A stretch of DNA of 64,000 nucleotides from contig NZ_SMKQ01000015.1 in the NCBI RefSeq assembly GCF_004348995.1, positions 1 through 64,000 of the forward strand. The letters run 5' to 3'. Shown here piece by piece: positions 54,291 to 64,000 of this stretch (position 1 is its first letter; every line of letters begins with the position of its first letter). Both the position numbers and the translations under genes were made by a program. This DNA comes from Nonomuraea terrae. GTDB lineage: Bacteria > Actinomycetota > Actinomycetes > Streptosporangiales > Streptosporangiaceae. Below the pieces are notes generated by a model. It saw nothing but the letters and a program-made list of their open reading frames with translations, made no database searches and was not told where the DNA came from.

Positions 54291-56438
54291 GTGCGGAGTG
54301 GTGGTGGAAACGGGATGCGAAAACGGCGGCTTCTCCGGCTTGTACTGATTTCATTCGGTGCCGGAATCCTCGTGCTGGCCGGTCTTTTCGCCATTGCCTG
54401 GGCGATGACTCCGATTCCGGACACAACGCAGAAACAGGCGACCGCGCAGGGTTCGGTGATCTATTACCGCGACGGTAAAACCGTGCTCGCGCGGCAGGGC
54501 GTCGACCGCAGAAGGGTCGATATCGCGCAGGTGCCCCAGCACGTGCGCGACGCGGTCATCGCCGCCGAGAACCGGTCCTTCTACGACGACGCCGGCGTCT
54601 CGATCAAGGGCACCGCCCGCGCCGTCTGGTCCACGTTCACCGGGCAGCAGCTCCAGGGCGGCTCCACCATCACCCAGCAGCTCGTCCGCAACTACTACAG
54701 CGGGCTGAGCCAGGAGCGCTCGGTCACCCGCAAGTTCAAAGAGATCCTCATCGCGATGAAGGTCGACCAGTCCAAGCCGAAGGACTGGGTGCTGGAGCAG
54801 TACCTCAACACGATCTACTTCGGCCGCGGCGCCAACGGCGTGCAGTCGGCCGCCCGCGCCTACTTCGCCAAGGACGTCGGCGACCTGACCGTGGCCGAGG
54901 GCGCCTACCTCGCGGCGGTCATCCAGCAGCCCAGCCGCTTCGCCGACCCCCAGGGCGCCGACCTGGACGCGGTCAAGGCGCGCTGGCAGTCGGTGATCGA
55001 CGCGATGACGCAGACCGGCGCGCTGACGCCCGAGCAGGCCGCCGCCGAGCGGTTCCCCGAGCTCGCGCCGCCGAAGAAGCCGTTCGAGCTCAAGGGCCAG
55101 GCCCAGCACATGCTGGAGCAGGTCACCGCCGAGCTCAACCGCCGCGGCTACACCAACGAGGACATCAACAGCAGCGGCCTGAAGGTCGTCACCACGTTCG
55201 ACAAGAAGCTCATGCAGGCCGCCGAGCGCGCGGTGGAGGACCTGCTGCCCGACTCCAGCCCGAAGCAGGTCCGTACGGGCCTGGCCGCCGTCGATCCCGC
55301 CACCGGCGAGGTCGTCGCCTTCTACGGCGGGCGTCCCGCGCAGGTGGAACACTTCGACAACGCGTTCTCGGCCAAGGTGATGGCCGGCTCGACGTTCAAG
55401 CCGTACACCCTGGCCGCGGCCCTCGACAACGGGTTCGACCTGTCCACCCGCGTCGACGGCAACTCGCCGCTGCGGGTGGCCTCGGCCTCCAAGCCCATCC
55501 CCAACGACAGCGACCGCTCGTACGGGCTCATCAACCTGGTCAGCGCCACCCAGAACTCCGTCAACACCGCGTTCGTCGACCTCGGCCAGAAGGTGGGGCT
55601 CGACAAGGTGGCCAAGACCGCCGAGCTGGCCGGCATCCCCGCCGCCCAGCTGAAGCCCCACCAGGCGGCCGCCTCGTTCCCGCTCGGCGTCGCCTCGGTC
55701 AGCGCCGTGCAGAACGCCTCCGGGTTCGCCACGTTCGCCAACAAGGGCGTGCACATGGAGGCCCACGTGGTGCGGTCGGTCACCGACGCCCAGGGCCGCA
55801 AGCAGGTCGTCGAGCCGGCCGCCACGAAGGTGGTGGGCGAGCAGGCCGCCGCCGACACCACGTACGCGATGGAGCAGGTCGTCAAATACGGCACCGGCAC
55901 CGGCGCCCGGCTCTACGACCGCCCGGTGGCCGGCAAGACGGGCACCACCGACGACTCGAAGTCGGTCTGGTTCAACGGCTACACACCGCAGCTCGCGGTG
56001 GCGGTCAACATGTTCCGCGACGACAACGCCACCGTCACGATCCCGGGATACGGCACGCAGTTCGGCGGTTCGCTGCCGGCGCAGATCTGGCGGGCGTTCA
56101 TGACCGAGGCCATGGAGGGCAAGCCCGTCGAGGAGTTCCCCGAGCCGTCCGACTACGGCTACTCCTCGGGTTACGAGACGCCCGACTACGACAGCGACGT
56201 CCCCGACCCCGACTACACGCCTCCGACCGACTCGGACGAATGGGACGTCCCCGAGCCCGACGGCGGCCCGTCCTTCACCGACGAGCCCGATCAGGACAAC
56301 CCAGGCGACCGCGCACGCCAGGACGTGGAGCCGGAGCAGACGGACCCGCCGTCCCTCGACCTGCCCGACAACCCCTGGGTCCAGGACGACCGCACCAACC
56401 CCGATGAGCCCCGCCTCCGCGAACCCCAAGACCGCTGA
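54291..56438 (+). CDS. Class A penicillin-binding protein (bifunctional)
   Basis: Peptidoglycan polymerase and crosslinker. 715 residues. One N-terminal transmembrane segment (about 17-40). GT51 domain with Glu93 in AAENRSFYDD and GGSTITQQLVRN. Transpeptidase with Ser367 in GSTFKPY, SVN (about 423) and KTGT (about 550). The C-terminal 100 residues are Asp/Pro/Glu-rich and disordered. GTG 54291 has a strong GGAGGGGAG site. ATG 54315 is an alternative. Codirectional with lrp but with about 100 bp between. Confidence 0.93.
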   Translation: MRSGGGNGMRKRRLLRLVLISFGAGILVLAGLFAIAWAMTPIPDTTQKQATAQGSVIYYRDGKTVLARQGVDRRRVDIAQVPQHVRDAVIAAENRSFYDDAGVSIKGTARAVWSTFTGQQLQGGSTITQQLVRNYYSGLSQERSVTRKFKEILIAMKVDQSKPKDWVLEQYLNTIYFGRGANGVQSAARAYFAKDVGDLTVAEGAYLAAVIQQPSRFADPQGADLDAVKARWQSVIDAMTQTGALTPEQAAAERFPELAPPKKPFELKGQAQHMLEQVTAELNRRGYTNEDINSSGLKVVTTFDKKLMQAAERAVEDLLPDSSPKQVRTGLAAVDPATGEVVAFYGGRPAQVEHFDNAFSAKVMAGSTFKPYTLAAALDNGFDLSTRVDGNSPLRVASASKPIPNDSDRSYGLINLVSATQNSVNTAFVDLGQKVGLDKVAKTAELAGIPAAQLKPHQAAASFPLGVASVSAVQNASGFATFANKGVHMEAHVVRSVTDAQGRKQVVEPAATKVVGEQAAADTTYAMEQVVKYGTGTGARLYDRPVAGKTGTTDDSKSVWFNGYTPQLAVAVNMFRDDNATVTIPGYGTQFGGSLPAQIWRAFMTEAMEGKPVEEFPEPSDYGYSSGYETPDYDSDVPDPDYTPPTDSDEWDVPEPDGGPSFTDEPDQDNPGDRARQDVEPEQTDPPSLDLPDNPWVQDDRTNPDEPRLREPQDR

Positions 56439-56823
56439 CCGGCGACCGCGTGGCCGAGGTCGGCTGGGTGGTGGACGTGGCTCGGCGGGCGAGGCCGGCC
56501 GGGTAGCGGGATTGGGTTCACGGCCGAGGACCGGCCGCCTGCGTGGCTGAGGTCGGCTGGGTGGTGAACGTGGCTCGGCGGATGAGGTCGGCAGTGGGAT
56601 GGGGCTTACGAGGCCCGCTGCGGGGTGCCGTGTGGCTCGCCACCGAGATCTCGTGGCGGTGGGGTGTGGTTCACCCACCCAACCCCCAGACGGACGGTCG
56701 CAGGTGGGGCTCACCATTGAGGCCTCGCGAGGGTGGGTGTGTGCTTCACACACCCTCACCCTCAGAGGACGGTCCTGAGGAGGAGCGCGGGGCTTCGGCG
56801 ATGGTGGGCCCCTTGCCGGACGG
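56439..56823. other. 385-bp convergent intergenic region with repeats and hairpins
   Basis: Between the PBP and DUF255 stops. Contains a 52-bp direct repeat with five mismatches (from 56448 and from 56541, period 93 bp), a 21-bp palindrome-like element around CGAGATCTCG (56638-56658), and a strong hairpin (56729-56763). No gene is credible here. Open frames on the plus strand are Gly/Arg shadow. Confidence 0.7.
56729..56763. terminator. Bidirectional terminator-like hairpin
   Basis: GGGTGTGTG and CACACACCC pair perfectly around CTT, extended by GAGGG/CCCTC after a small bulge. No U-run. Placed between two convergent genes. Confidence 0.55.
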
Positions 56824-58815
<1,992 letters not shown>

Positions 58816-58926
58816 CATGACCTCCTCGATTCACCCTATGCGTCGTCCGGCGGCCGGTTGTGGGCCAGGTCACGCCCCGGCGCGCTGCGGCTGACTCGGA
58901 AGGCGGTGACGGCGTAGGTTACGGGC

Positions 58927-60081
58927 GTGGATATGGACTTCGTCTGCGCTCACGCCGGTCGCCCGGCCCCGGCGCTCACCCGCAGGGACGTGGCACGCGC
59001 GCTGCTCGCCGTACCGTCGGGGGTGGCGCTCGTGGCGCTGCCCGACCTGCGGCGGGAGATGCTCTCGGCCGGAAACCCGCTCTCCCGGGCGTTCTGGGAG
59101 TCGGCCAAGGCCGTTCTCAGCTCGATCGAGGCGGGCCAGGCCACGGTGGGCGACGTGCAGCGGTGGCTGGAATCGACCGGCACCGAGCCGATCCTCATGA
59201 CGCCCAGCTACTTCGTCTGGCCCGAGGAGGACGAACGCGGCCCCGTGGCCACGGAGATGTACGACCGCCTGGTGGCCCACCTGGAGGAGCGCGTGGCGGC
59301 CGGGGAGATCGACCCCGACGCGCTGGTGACCGGCGACCAGGAGGCCCGCAGGGCGTACGAGGAGTTGCAGGAGCAGTGGCTCGGCACGCCGCTGCCCGAC
59401 GGGCGGGTGCCCGGCTTCGCCGTCAGCGACGAGCAGGACGAGGAGCTCTTCAACGCCTGGGACGAGGAGGAGGCGTTCGCGCTGTCGGAGCTGCAGCGCA
59501 TCATGGCGGAGCTGCCCAAGCAGCCCGAGGTGCCCGCGGAGGAGCTGGAGGTCGCCGCGGCGCGGCTGCGCGTGCTGCTCGCCCTGCCCGGCTACCCGTC
59601 CAACGTGCTGCGGGCCTGCGCCGGGTTCGAGGACAGGCCGCTGCCCGACGACGACACCGAGCTGTGGTTGTCGGTGGCGGCCGGCATCGCCGGGCCCATC
59701 TCCGACCTGTCGGAGGGCGGCGACGTGCTGGAGGAGTTCGTCGACGTGGAGGGCGAGCTGAGCCAGGAGGACACCGTGCTGGCCAACCTGTGCGCGATCC
59801 AGCACGCCGACTGGCTGGCCGGGGTGGCCGCGCTGGCCAGGATGGGGCCGGGGGTGCTGGCCTCGCCGGAGCGGATGGCGCGCCTCATCGCCGAGTCGGA
59901 GGACGTCGACGTCGACGAGCATGCCGGCGACGACCTCGACACGACCGAGAGCCTCTTCGCCTCGGTCGTGACGCTGTGGGGCTACCTCGGCATCGTGGAC
60001 GAGGACGACGTGCTGACCCCGCTGGGCTGGTGGGGGCTGCCCAAGGCGCTGGAACGCGCCTGGTCGCCCCCGGCCGAGTGA
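58927..60081 (+). CDS. Large protein of unknown function
   Basis: 384 residues, acidic, no signal peptide or clear membrane segment. The N-terminal block RRDVARALLAVPSGVALVAL and the C-terminal TLWGYLGIVDEDDVLTPLG are recognisable but match no family I know. Pattern of repeated helical turns with many Glu and Asp suggests an all-helical fold. GTG 58927 with no strong ribosome site (ATG 58933 is an alternative). Inserted between the DUF255 and mca blocks, opposite in orientation. Confidence 0.6.
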   Translation: MDMDFVCAHAGRPAPALTRRDVARALLAVPSGVALVALPDLRREMLSAGNPLSRAFWESAKAVLSSIEAGQATVGDVQRWLESTGTEPILMTPSYFVWPEEDERGPVATEMYDRLVAHLEERVAAGEIDPDALVTGDQEARRAYEELQEQWLGTPLPDGRVPGFAVSDEQDEELFNAWDEEEAFALSELQRIMAELPKQPEVPAEELEVAAARLRVLLALPGYPSNVLRACAGFEDRPLPDDDTELWLSVAAGIAGPISDLSEGGDVLEEFVDVEGELSQEDTVLANLCAIQHADWLAGVAALARMGPGVLASPERMARLIAESEDVDVDEHAGDDLDTTESLFASVVTLWGYLGIVDEDDVLTPLGWWGLPKALERAWSPPAE

Positions 60082-60085
60082 TCCC

Positions 60086-60370
60086 TCAGGCGGAGTCGAC
60101 GAGCTCCTTGAACTCCGGGTGGCGCTCGATGTATTTCGCGACGTACGGGCAGGTCGGCACGACGCGCAGGCCGGTGTCGGCGCTCACCTGAAGCGCGTGG
60201 CCGACGAGCTTGCCCGCCAGGCCCTGCCCTTCGTACTCGGGCAGGACCTCGGTGTGGGTGAAAATGATCTTCGTGGGCAGCAGCCGGTAGTCGGCGAACC
60301 CGGCGAGCTTGCCGTCCACGTGGATCTCGAATCGCTTCTCCGTCGGGTTGTCGACCACTTCTGTCGGCAT
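60086..60370 (-). CDS. Short GNAT-fold acetyltransferase-like protein
   Basis: 94 residues, matching the small YjdJ/GCN5-related group. Seen: ADYRLLPTKIIFTHTEVLPE and GQGLAGKLVGHALQV (acetyl-CoA loop GQGLAG), then the end motif PTCPYVAKYIERHPEF. Such proteins are about 90-100 residues, so it is full length. Directly abuts the upstream small membrane protein (stop TAA next to start ATG), so one operon. Confidence 0.87.
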   Translation of the reverse strand: MPTEVVDNPTEKRFEIHVDGKLAGFADYRLLPTKIIFTHTEVLPEYEGQGLAGKLVGHALQVSADTGLRVVPTCPYVAKYIERHPEFKELVDSA

Positions 60371-60553
60371 TTACCTGGCCTTCTCGTCGTCTTTGACCTT
60401 CTCGTCGTGCACGTCACCCTCGTGCGGCACTTCGATCTTCGACATCTGCTTGTTCATCGACTTGATCAGAAGAAAGAGGGCGAACCCGATGAGGGCCACG
60501 ACGACGAAGCCGAGCAAACCCGGACTCACATCACCCGCTGCTAGAACACTCAC
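60371..60553 (-). CDS. Small single-span membrane protein next to mca
   Basis: 60 residues. Transmembrane segment about 11-30 (GLLGFVVVALIGFALFLLI), then KSMNKQMSKIEVPHEGD and a Lys/Asp/Glu tail. Equivalent to the small membrane protein encoded beside mca in mycobacteria (Rv1083 by gene order, from memory). Start ATG 60553. Its stop touches the GNAT start. Between mca and this gene are 34 bp. Confidence 0.8.
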   Translation of the reverse strand: MSVLAAGDVSPGLLGFVVVALIGFALFLLIKSMNKQMSKIEVPHEGDVHDEKVKDDEKAR

Positions 60554-60587
60554 CCTTCCAGTCTGCCACCTGAAGGCCGTGGTCCCC

Positions 60588-61472
60588 TCAGTGGCAGGCG
60601 GGTGAGACGTCGTCGGCGTGGATGCCCGCGAACAGGTCGTCCTCCGGCGGCTCGGTGTCGACCAGCGAGCGCGCCAGGTGGTAGTCCTCCGTCGGCCAGA
60701 TCTCCTCCTGCACCTCGCGCGGGCAGACGAACCAGAAGCCGTCCGGGTCGATCTGGGTGGCGTGGGCCAGCAGCGCCTCGTCGCGGACCTTGAAGTACTC
60801 GCCGCACGGCACGCGCGTGGTGGCCCCCCACTTGGTGGGGCGGTCCTCCCAGCGCGCGATCCAGTCGGAGTAGGGGGACCCGAGGTCGCGCGCGACCATC
60901 GCCTCGTGCAGCGCCTCGAACCTCTCCTTGGTGAAGCCCATGTGGTAGTAGAGCTTCAGCGGCTGCCAGGGGTCTCCGGTGCCGGGGTAGCGGTCGGGGT
61001 CGCCGGCCGCCTCGAACGCCTCGACCGAGACCCGGTTGGTCATGATGTGGTCAGGGTGCGGGTAACCGCCGTCGTCGTCGTACGTGATGATGACGTGCGG
61101 CCGGAACTCGCGGACGGCGGCCACCAGGGGCCTGGCGGCGTCCTCCAGCTTCTGCAGCGCGAAGCAGCCCTCGGGCAGCGGCTCGTTCTCGTCCTCCGGC
61201 AGGCCGGAGTCGACGAAACCCATGAAACGCTGCTCGACGCCGAGGATCTCGCGCGCGCGGTCCATCTCGGCCTTGCGGACCTCGGCGATGTTGGCCACGA
61301 TCTCGGGGCGGTCCATCTTGGGGTTGAGCACCGATCCGCGTTCGCCGCCGGTGAGCGTACAGACCAGCACTCCCACGCCTTCGCGCACGTAACGCGCCAT
61401 GGTGGCGGCACCCTTGCTCGACTCGTCGTCGGGGTGGGCGTGGACGGCCATCAGCCTCAGCGGTGCACTCAC
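60588..61472 (-). CDS. mca: Mycothiol S-conjugate amidase
   Basis: Cleaves mycothiol conjugates of electrophiles for detoxification. 294 residues of the LmbE-like zinc deacetylase fold: zinc motif AHPDDES (His13, Asp16), GYPHPDH (third His near 145), and the family block GGERGSVLNPKMDRPE. The length and the C-terminal YFKVRDEALLAHATQIDP favour Mca over MshB, although the two are similar. GTG 61472 with GAGGAGA upstream. Presence shows that the organism makes mycothiol, so it is an actinobacterium. Confidence 0.93.
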   Translation of the reverse strand: MSAPLRLMAVHAHPDDESSKGAATMARYVREGVGVLVCTLTGGERGSVLNPKMDRPEIVANIAEVRKAEMDRAREILGVEQRFMGFVDSGLPEDENEPLPEGCFALQKLEDAARPLVAAVREFRPHVIITYDDDGGYPHPDHIMTNRVSVEAFEAAGDPDRYPGTGDPWQPLKLYYHMGFTKERFEALHEAMVARDLGSPYSDWIARWEDRPTKWGATTRVPCGEYFKVRDEALLAHATQIDPDGFWFVCPREVQEEIWPTEDYHLARSLVDTEPPEDDLFAGIHADDVSPACH

Positions 61473-61607
61473 GGGCTCGATGTCTCCTCAGTCAGGACCG
61501 GGCAGTCACCCAGAGAGGTTAGTTTCTGCTGGGCGGTCGCGAGGGCACACCCCTCGCGGGCGACAATTGTCTCGGATAACGCCGAGGGAGTGCAGGGAGA
61601 TTCCGCC

Positions 61608-62027
61608 ATGGTCACCAGAGATGTCGAGGACGGGCCCGTTCTCGGCACCCCCGACGACTTCCCCGATCGTCCCGAGCGAAGGGGCAGGCTCGTCGTCCAC
61701 GTGGTGATCGGCGTGCTGGTGGCCATCATCGCCGGCGGCTGGGGTTACGTCATGTGGTCGATGACCGCGGGCGGCTCGGAGGCGCCGTCACAGGTGGTCA
61801 CGTTCGAGGTGGAGAGCCCGAGCCGGGCCGAGATCACGTTCGAGGTCTACAAGCCGGACGACCGGGTCGCGGTGTGCCGCATCCGCGCGCTGGACGTCGA
61901 CCACGCGGAAGTCGGCAGCAAGGAAGTAAGAATCCCGGCCGGTGCGGGTAGTAAGCAGATCAAGGAAAGCCTGGACACCAGTGGTCAGGCCACTTCCGTC
62001 CACATCCAGTACTGCAATCTCGTATAG
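61608..62027 (+). CDS. DUF4307 membrane protein
   Basis: 139 residues: cytoplasmic N-terminus with an acidic start, one transmembrane segment (about 30-52; VVHVVIGVLVAIIAGGWGYV), then a beta-rich outer domain (VVTFEVESPSRAEITFEV) ending in VHIQYCNLV. AGGGAG precedes the ATG. Divergent from mca and followed by greA. This is the standard mca-DUF4307-greA order. Function unknown. Confidence 0.88.
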   Translation: MVTRDVEDGPVLGTPDDFPDRPERRGRLVVHVVIGVLVAIIAGGWGYVMWSMTAGGSEAPSQVVTFEVESPSRAEITFEVYKPDDRVAVCRIRALDVDHAEVGSKEVRIPAGAGSKQIKESLDTSGQATSVHIQYCNLV

Positions 62028-62136
62028 TGAGACATTTGGGGAAGCGTTCTCGCCGTTGTCTTGTTACCCTTTCGCAATTCAACCGTACGCAACCTCGAAG
62101 TGATCTCAGGGCCCCCTAGGCAAGCAAGGAGAACCC

Positions 62137-62637
62137 GTGGCCGACTCTCGCGATGAGAACGTCACATGGCTGACGCAGGAGGCGTACGACCGCCTGAAGG
62201 CGGAGTACGAGTATCTCTCTGGCCCCGGGCGCGTCGACATCGCCAAGAAGATCGAAGCCGCCCGTGAAGAGGGCGACCTGCGTGAGAACGGCGGCTACCA
62301 CGCCGCCAAGGACGAGCAGGGCAAGATGGAGGCCAGGATCTTCCATCTGCGGCAGATCCTCGACAACGCCCAGGTGGGAGAGGCCCCGAAGACCGAGGGC
62401 GTGGTCGGCCCCGGCATGACCGTGACCATCAGGTTCGTCGGCGACGACGACGAGGTCACCTTCCTGCTCGCCTCCCGCGAGGAGAGCGGAGCGCCGATCG
62501 ACGTCTACTCGCCCAAGTCCCCGCTGGGTGCGGCGATCAACGGCAAGAAGATCGGTGAGAAGGCGACCTACGCCCTGCCCAACGGACGGCAGAACACCGT
62601 CGAGATCCTGGAGGCCGTGCCGTACGTCGGCAACTGA
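62137..62637 (+). CDS. greA: Transcription elongation factor GreA
   Basis: Stimulates cleavage of backtracked RNA by RNA polymerase. 166 residues: N-terminal coiled coil with the catalytic acidic tip (about 45-60; EEGDLRENGGYHAAKDEQGK, with Asp and Glu), then the C-terminal FKBP-like domain (TVTIRFVGDDDEV and SPLGAAINGKKIGE). GTG start with AAGGAGA upstream. A terminator follows 16 bp after the stop. Confidence 0.97.
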   Translation: MADSRDENVTWLTQEAYDRLKAEYEYLSGPGRVDIAKKIEAAREEGDLRENGGYHAAKDEQGKMEARIFHLRQILDNAQVGEAPKTEGVVGPGMTVTIRFVGDDDEVTFLLASREESGAPIDVYSPKSPLGAAINGKKIGEKATYALPNGRQNTVEILEAVPYVGN

Positions 62638-62653
62638 CCCCCCCGCACGACGA

Positions 62654-62686
62654 CCGCCGGGCCCCCGTTGGCCCGGCGGAATTTTT
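62654..62686 (+). terminator. Rho-independent terminator of greA
   Basis: CCGCCGGGCC and GGCCCGGCGG form a perfect 10-bp stem with loop CCCGTT, followed by AATTTTT. Confidence 0.92.
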
Positions 62687-63980
62687 GCATGTCCCGGGCC
62701 ATGTTCCCGGCCATGTTCTGGGTCATGTCCCGGGACATGACCCAGGGCATGGCTCGGGAATTCGGCAAGACCTGAGTTTTCTCGTCAAATCCCGTAAACG
62801 GCGCAACACGTACAGGCTTGTGCCGTTCATCGTGGTGGCGCTGGTGGCGGTGCTGACCGCCGACGTGCTGCTGCTCGTGCACCCGCCGCAGGAGCGCGCC
62901 GGGTTATCCGAAGCCCCGCGCGACGTCCGGCCCGAGCAGACGCTGCTGGCGCAGCAACAGCCCCAGGAACAGTCGCAGCAGTCGCCGCCGGCCGTCACGC
63001 CGGTCGCGCCGCTGCAGAAGCTGCACAAGCCCAACCTGTTCGTGCTCACCCGCAAGCCGTTCACGGACGAGCTGCTGCGGAAGGTGGCCGCGCTGCCCGG
63101 TGTGCGGGCGCTGGAGCTGGCGGACGCGGCCTCGATCGTGCTCGACGACAAGCGGGTGCAGACACTCGGGGTGGATCCGTCCACGTTCCGGGCGTACACG
63201 CCGAAGGTGACCGCTTCGTCCGATGCGCTCTGGCAGAACGTGGCGGCCGGCGACGTGGCGGTGTCGTTCGTGCTGGGCAACGACGGCGGGCTCACGCTGC
63301 ACCGGCGGGTGCAGGGGCCGGCCGGGCAGCTGCGCATCGGCGCGTACGCCACCACCGGCTTCGGCGCCGTGGACGCCGTGGTCTCCAAGGACGTCGGCCG
63401 CAGGCTCGGCCTGCCCCACGACAACGCGCTCATCGTCAGCGCCCCCAAGGCCGCCTCCGACGACCTGCGCGCGGCCATCCTGCGGGTGCTGCCCAAGGGC
63501 ACCCAGGTGGCGCTGGTCAACCCGGTGATCCCTCCGGAGCGGCAGCAGGTGACGCCGCGCGAGTGGCCGGCCGGGTCGTTCATGACGGGCGACCAGCTCA
63601 CGGCGGCGCTGCGGGCGGCCGTCTCCAAGCTGGGCCGCCCTTATGTGTGGGGCGCCGAGGGCCCGGAGACGTTCGACTGCTCCGGCCTGGTCCAGTGGGC
63701 CTACGCGCAGGCGGGGGTGCGGATGCCGCGCGTGACGCACCAGCAGTGGCTGACGGGGCCGCAGGTGCCGTACGCGCAGGCGCAGCCGGGCGACCTGCTC
63801 TTCTGGCGCAACGACCCGACGAACCCGGCCTACATCTCGCACGTGGCCATCTACTGGGGCGAGGGGAAGATGTTGCACGCGCCCCGCACCGGTGACGTGG
63901 TCAAGATCGTGCCGGTGACCACCCGCAACCTGGCCGGAGTGGTCAGAGTCAGCCCCGTGCAGGCGGCCAAGGTCCGCTGA
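62685..63980 (+). CDS. NlpC/P60 family cell-wall hydrolase, membrane-anchored
   Basis: Peptidoglycan endopeptidase (up to 431 residues). Basic KSRKRRNTYR then a transmembrane anchor, a Gln/Pro linker, a domain of about 200 residues of unknown type, and NlpC/P60 with Cys332 (TFDCSGLVQWAY), His386 (ISHVAIYW) and His near 398 (MLHAPRTGD). The start is uncertain: the only in-frame codon before the basic stretch is TTG 62685, which would translate the CATG repeats as His-Val-Pro-Gly units. GTG 62820 would lose the basic stretch. Leucine 74 is TTA (62904-62906). The last residues end in QAAKVR, before the window edge. Confidence 0.85.
   Translation: MHVPGHVPGHVLGHVPGHDPGHGSGIRQDLSFLVKSRKRRNTYRLVPFIVVALVAVLTADVLLLVHPPQERAGLSEAPRDVRPEQTLLAQQQPQEQSQQSPPAVTPVAPLQKLHKPNLFVLTRKPFTDELLRKVAALPGVRALELADAASIVLDDKRVQTLGVDPSTFRAYTPKVTASSDALWQNVAAGDVAVSFVLGNDGGLTLHRRVQGPAGQLRIGAYATTGFGAVDAVVSKDVGRRLGLPHDNALIVSAPKAASDDLRAAILRVLPKGTQVALVNPVIPPERQQVTPREWPAGSFMTGDQLTAALRAAVSKLGRPYVWGAEGPETFDCSGLVQWAYAQAGVRMPRVTHQQWLTGPQVPYAQAQPGDLLFWRNDPTNPAYISHVAIYWGEGKMLHAPRTGDVVKIVPVTTRNLAGVVRVSPVQAAKVR
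62688..62759. repeat. Six 12-bp CATG repeats forming a 56-bp near-perfect palindrome
   Basis: CATG occurs at exactly 62688, 62700, 62712, 62724, 62736 and 62748, each followed by an eight-base G/C-rich unit (for example TCCCGGGC). Bases 62704-62759 form an inverted repeat centred between 62731 and 62732: 28 perfect bases at the core (62718-62745) and overall 23 Watson-Crick plus 4 G-U pairs of 28, one mismatch. It begins two bases after the greA terminator's T-run and lies at the 5' end of the NlpC/P60 reading frame. Confidence 0.93.
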
Positions 63981-64000
63981 GGCTTTCCTCCGCGCACAGT

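Noticed and set aside
62689-62775. 28-codon frame through the CATG repeats as a gene
   Set aside because: Met every four codons is a by-product of the 12-bp period. There is no ribosome site other than the terminator stem. Kept only as a note in the findings.

Overview
The window comes from a high-GC actinobacterium. It shows strong GC bias at third codon positions, frequent GTG and TTG starts, a mycothiol S-conjugate amidase, FtsB/DivIC next to DUF501 and Ppx, an AfsR/SARP regulator, and several probable leaderless starts. The overall style suggests Streptosporangiales (for example a Nonomuraea-like organism), but this is an inference from gene content and not from a marker gene. No insertion sequence, prophage, CRISPR array or rRNA was seen.

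Region 1 (1-12.1 kb) is an envelope or exopolysaccharide locus. It holds a WecG/TagA-type glycosyltransferase cut by the window edge and a secreted beta-lactamase-fold hydrolase. A tightly overlapping leftward operon (8554 to 2128) then encodes a Wzz-like protein, an O-antigen-ligase-like protein, a phosphotransferase, a sulfotransferase, a flippase and a second sulfotransferase. Divergent from it is a GH26-like lipoprotein. A coupled pair follows: an APS kinase fused to an incomplete ATP-sulfurylase domain, and a TauE/SafE transporter. Two sulfotransferases next to a gene for the last step of PAPS synthesis suggest that a polymer or glycan is sulfated. Three genes of this block carry the rare TTA codon.

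Region 2 (12.1-27 kb) is core genome: a methyltransferase, a cupin, mfd, a SurA-N-like lipoprotein, mazG, eno, divIC, DUF501, ppx, an exported protein with three Ig-like repeats, a PadR/HAAS pair, a family 5 uracil-DNA glycosylase, and ndh with a textbook Rex operator. Between eno and divIC lie three 54-bp tandem units, each a perfect hairpin.

Region 3 (27-31.8 kb) has a double-ACT protein translationally coupled to a peptide-deformylase-like protein whose catalytic Glu is Gln. It is followed at once by a class I (short variable loop) tRNA with a UAA anticodon. Next come a possible 32-codon gene, a Bax-inhibitor-1-family membrane protein, DUF4287, an F420-type oxidoreductase and a thiolase with an operator-like palindrome.

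Region 4 (31.8-46 kb) contains a PQQ-propeller lipoprotein, an SGNH hydrolase, cystathionine beta-synthase, a beta-hydroxyacid-dehydrogenase-like protein, the large SARP/AfsR regulator whose 3' end runs antisense into a histidine kinase gene, cystathionine gamma-synthase, and small membrane proteins. Cystathionine beta-synthase and gamma-synthase together cover transsulfuration.

Region 5 (43.9-64 kb) has a VWA protein, a lipoprotein and a MoxR/ChlI-type AAA ATPase, then FIST, a ROK kinase with a long disordered insertion, an M1 peptidase, hppD with a divergent Lrp regulator, a class A PBP and a DUF255 thioredoxin-fold protein. A block closely matching the mycobacterial mca neighbourhood follows (DUF255, small membrane protein, mca, DUF4307, greA). 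The window ends with an NlpC/P60 protein whose 5' end is made of six 12-bp CATG repeats folded into a 56-bp near-perfect palindrome.
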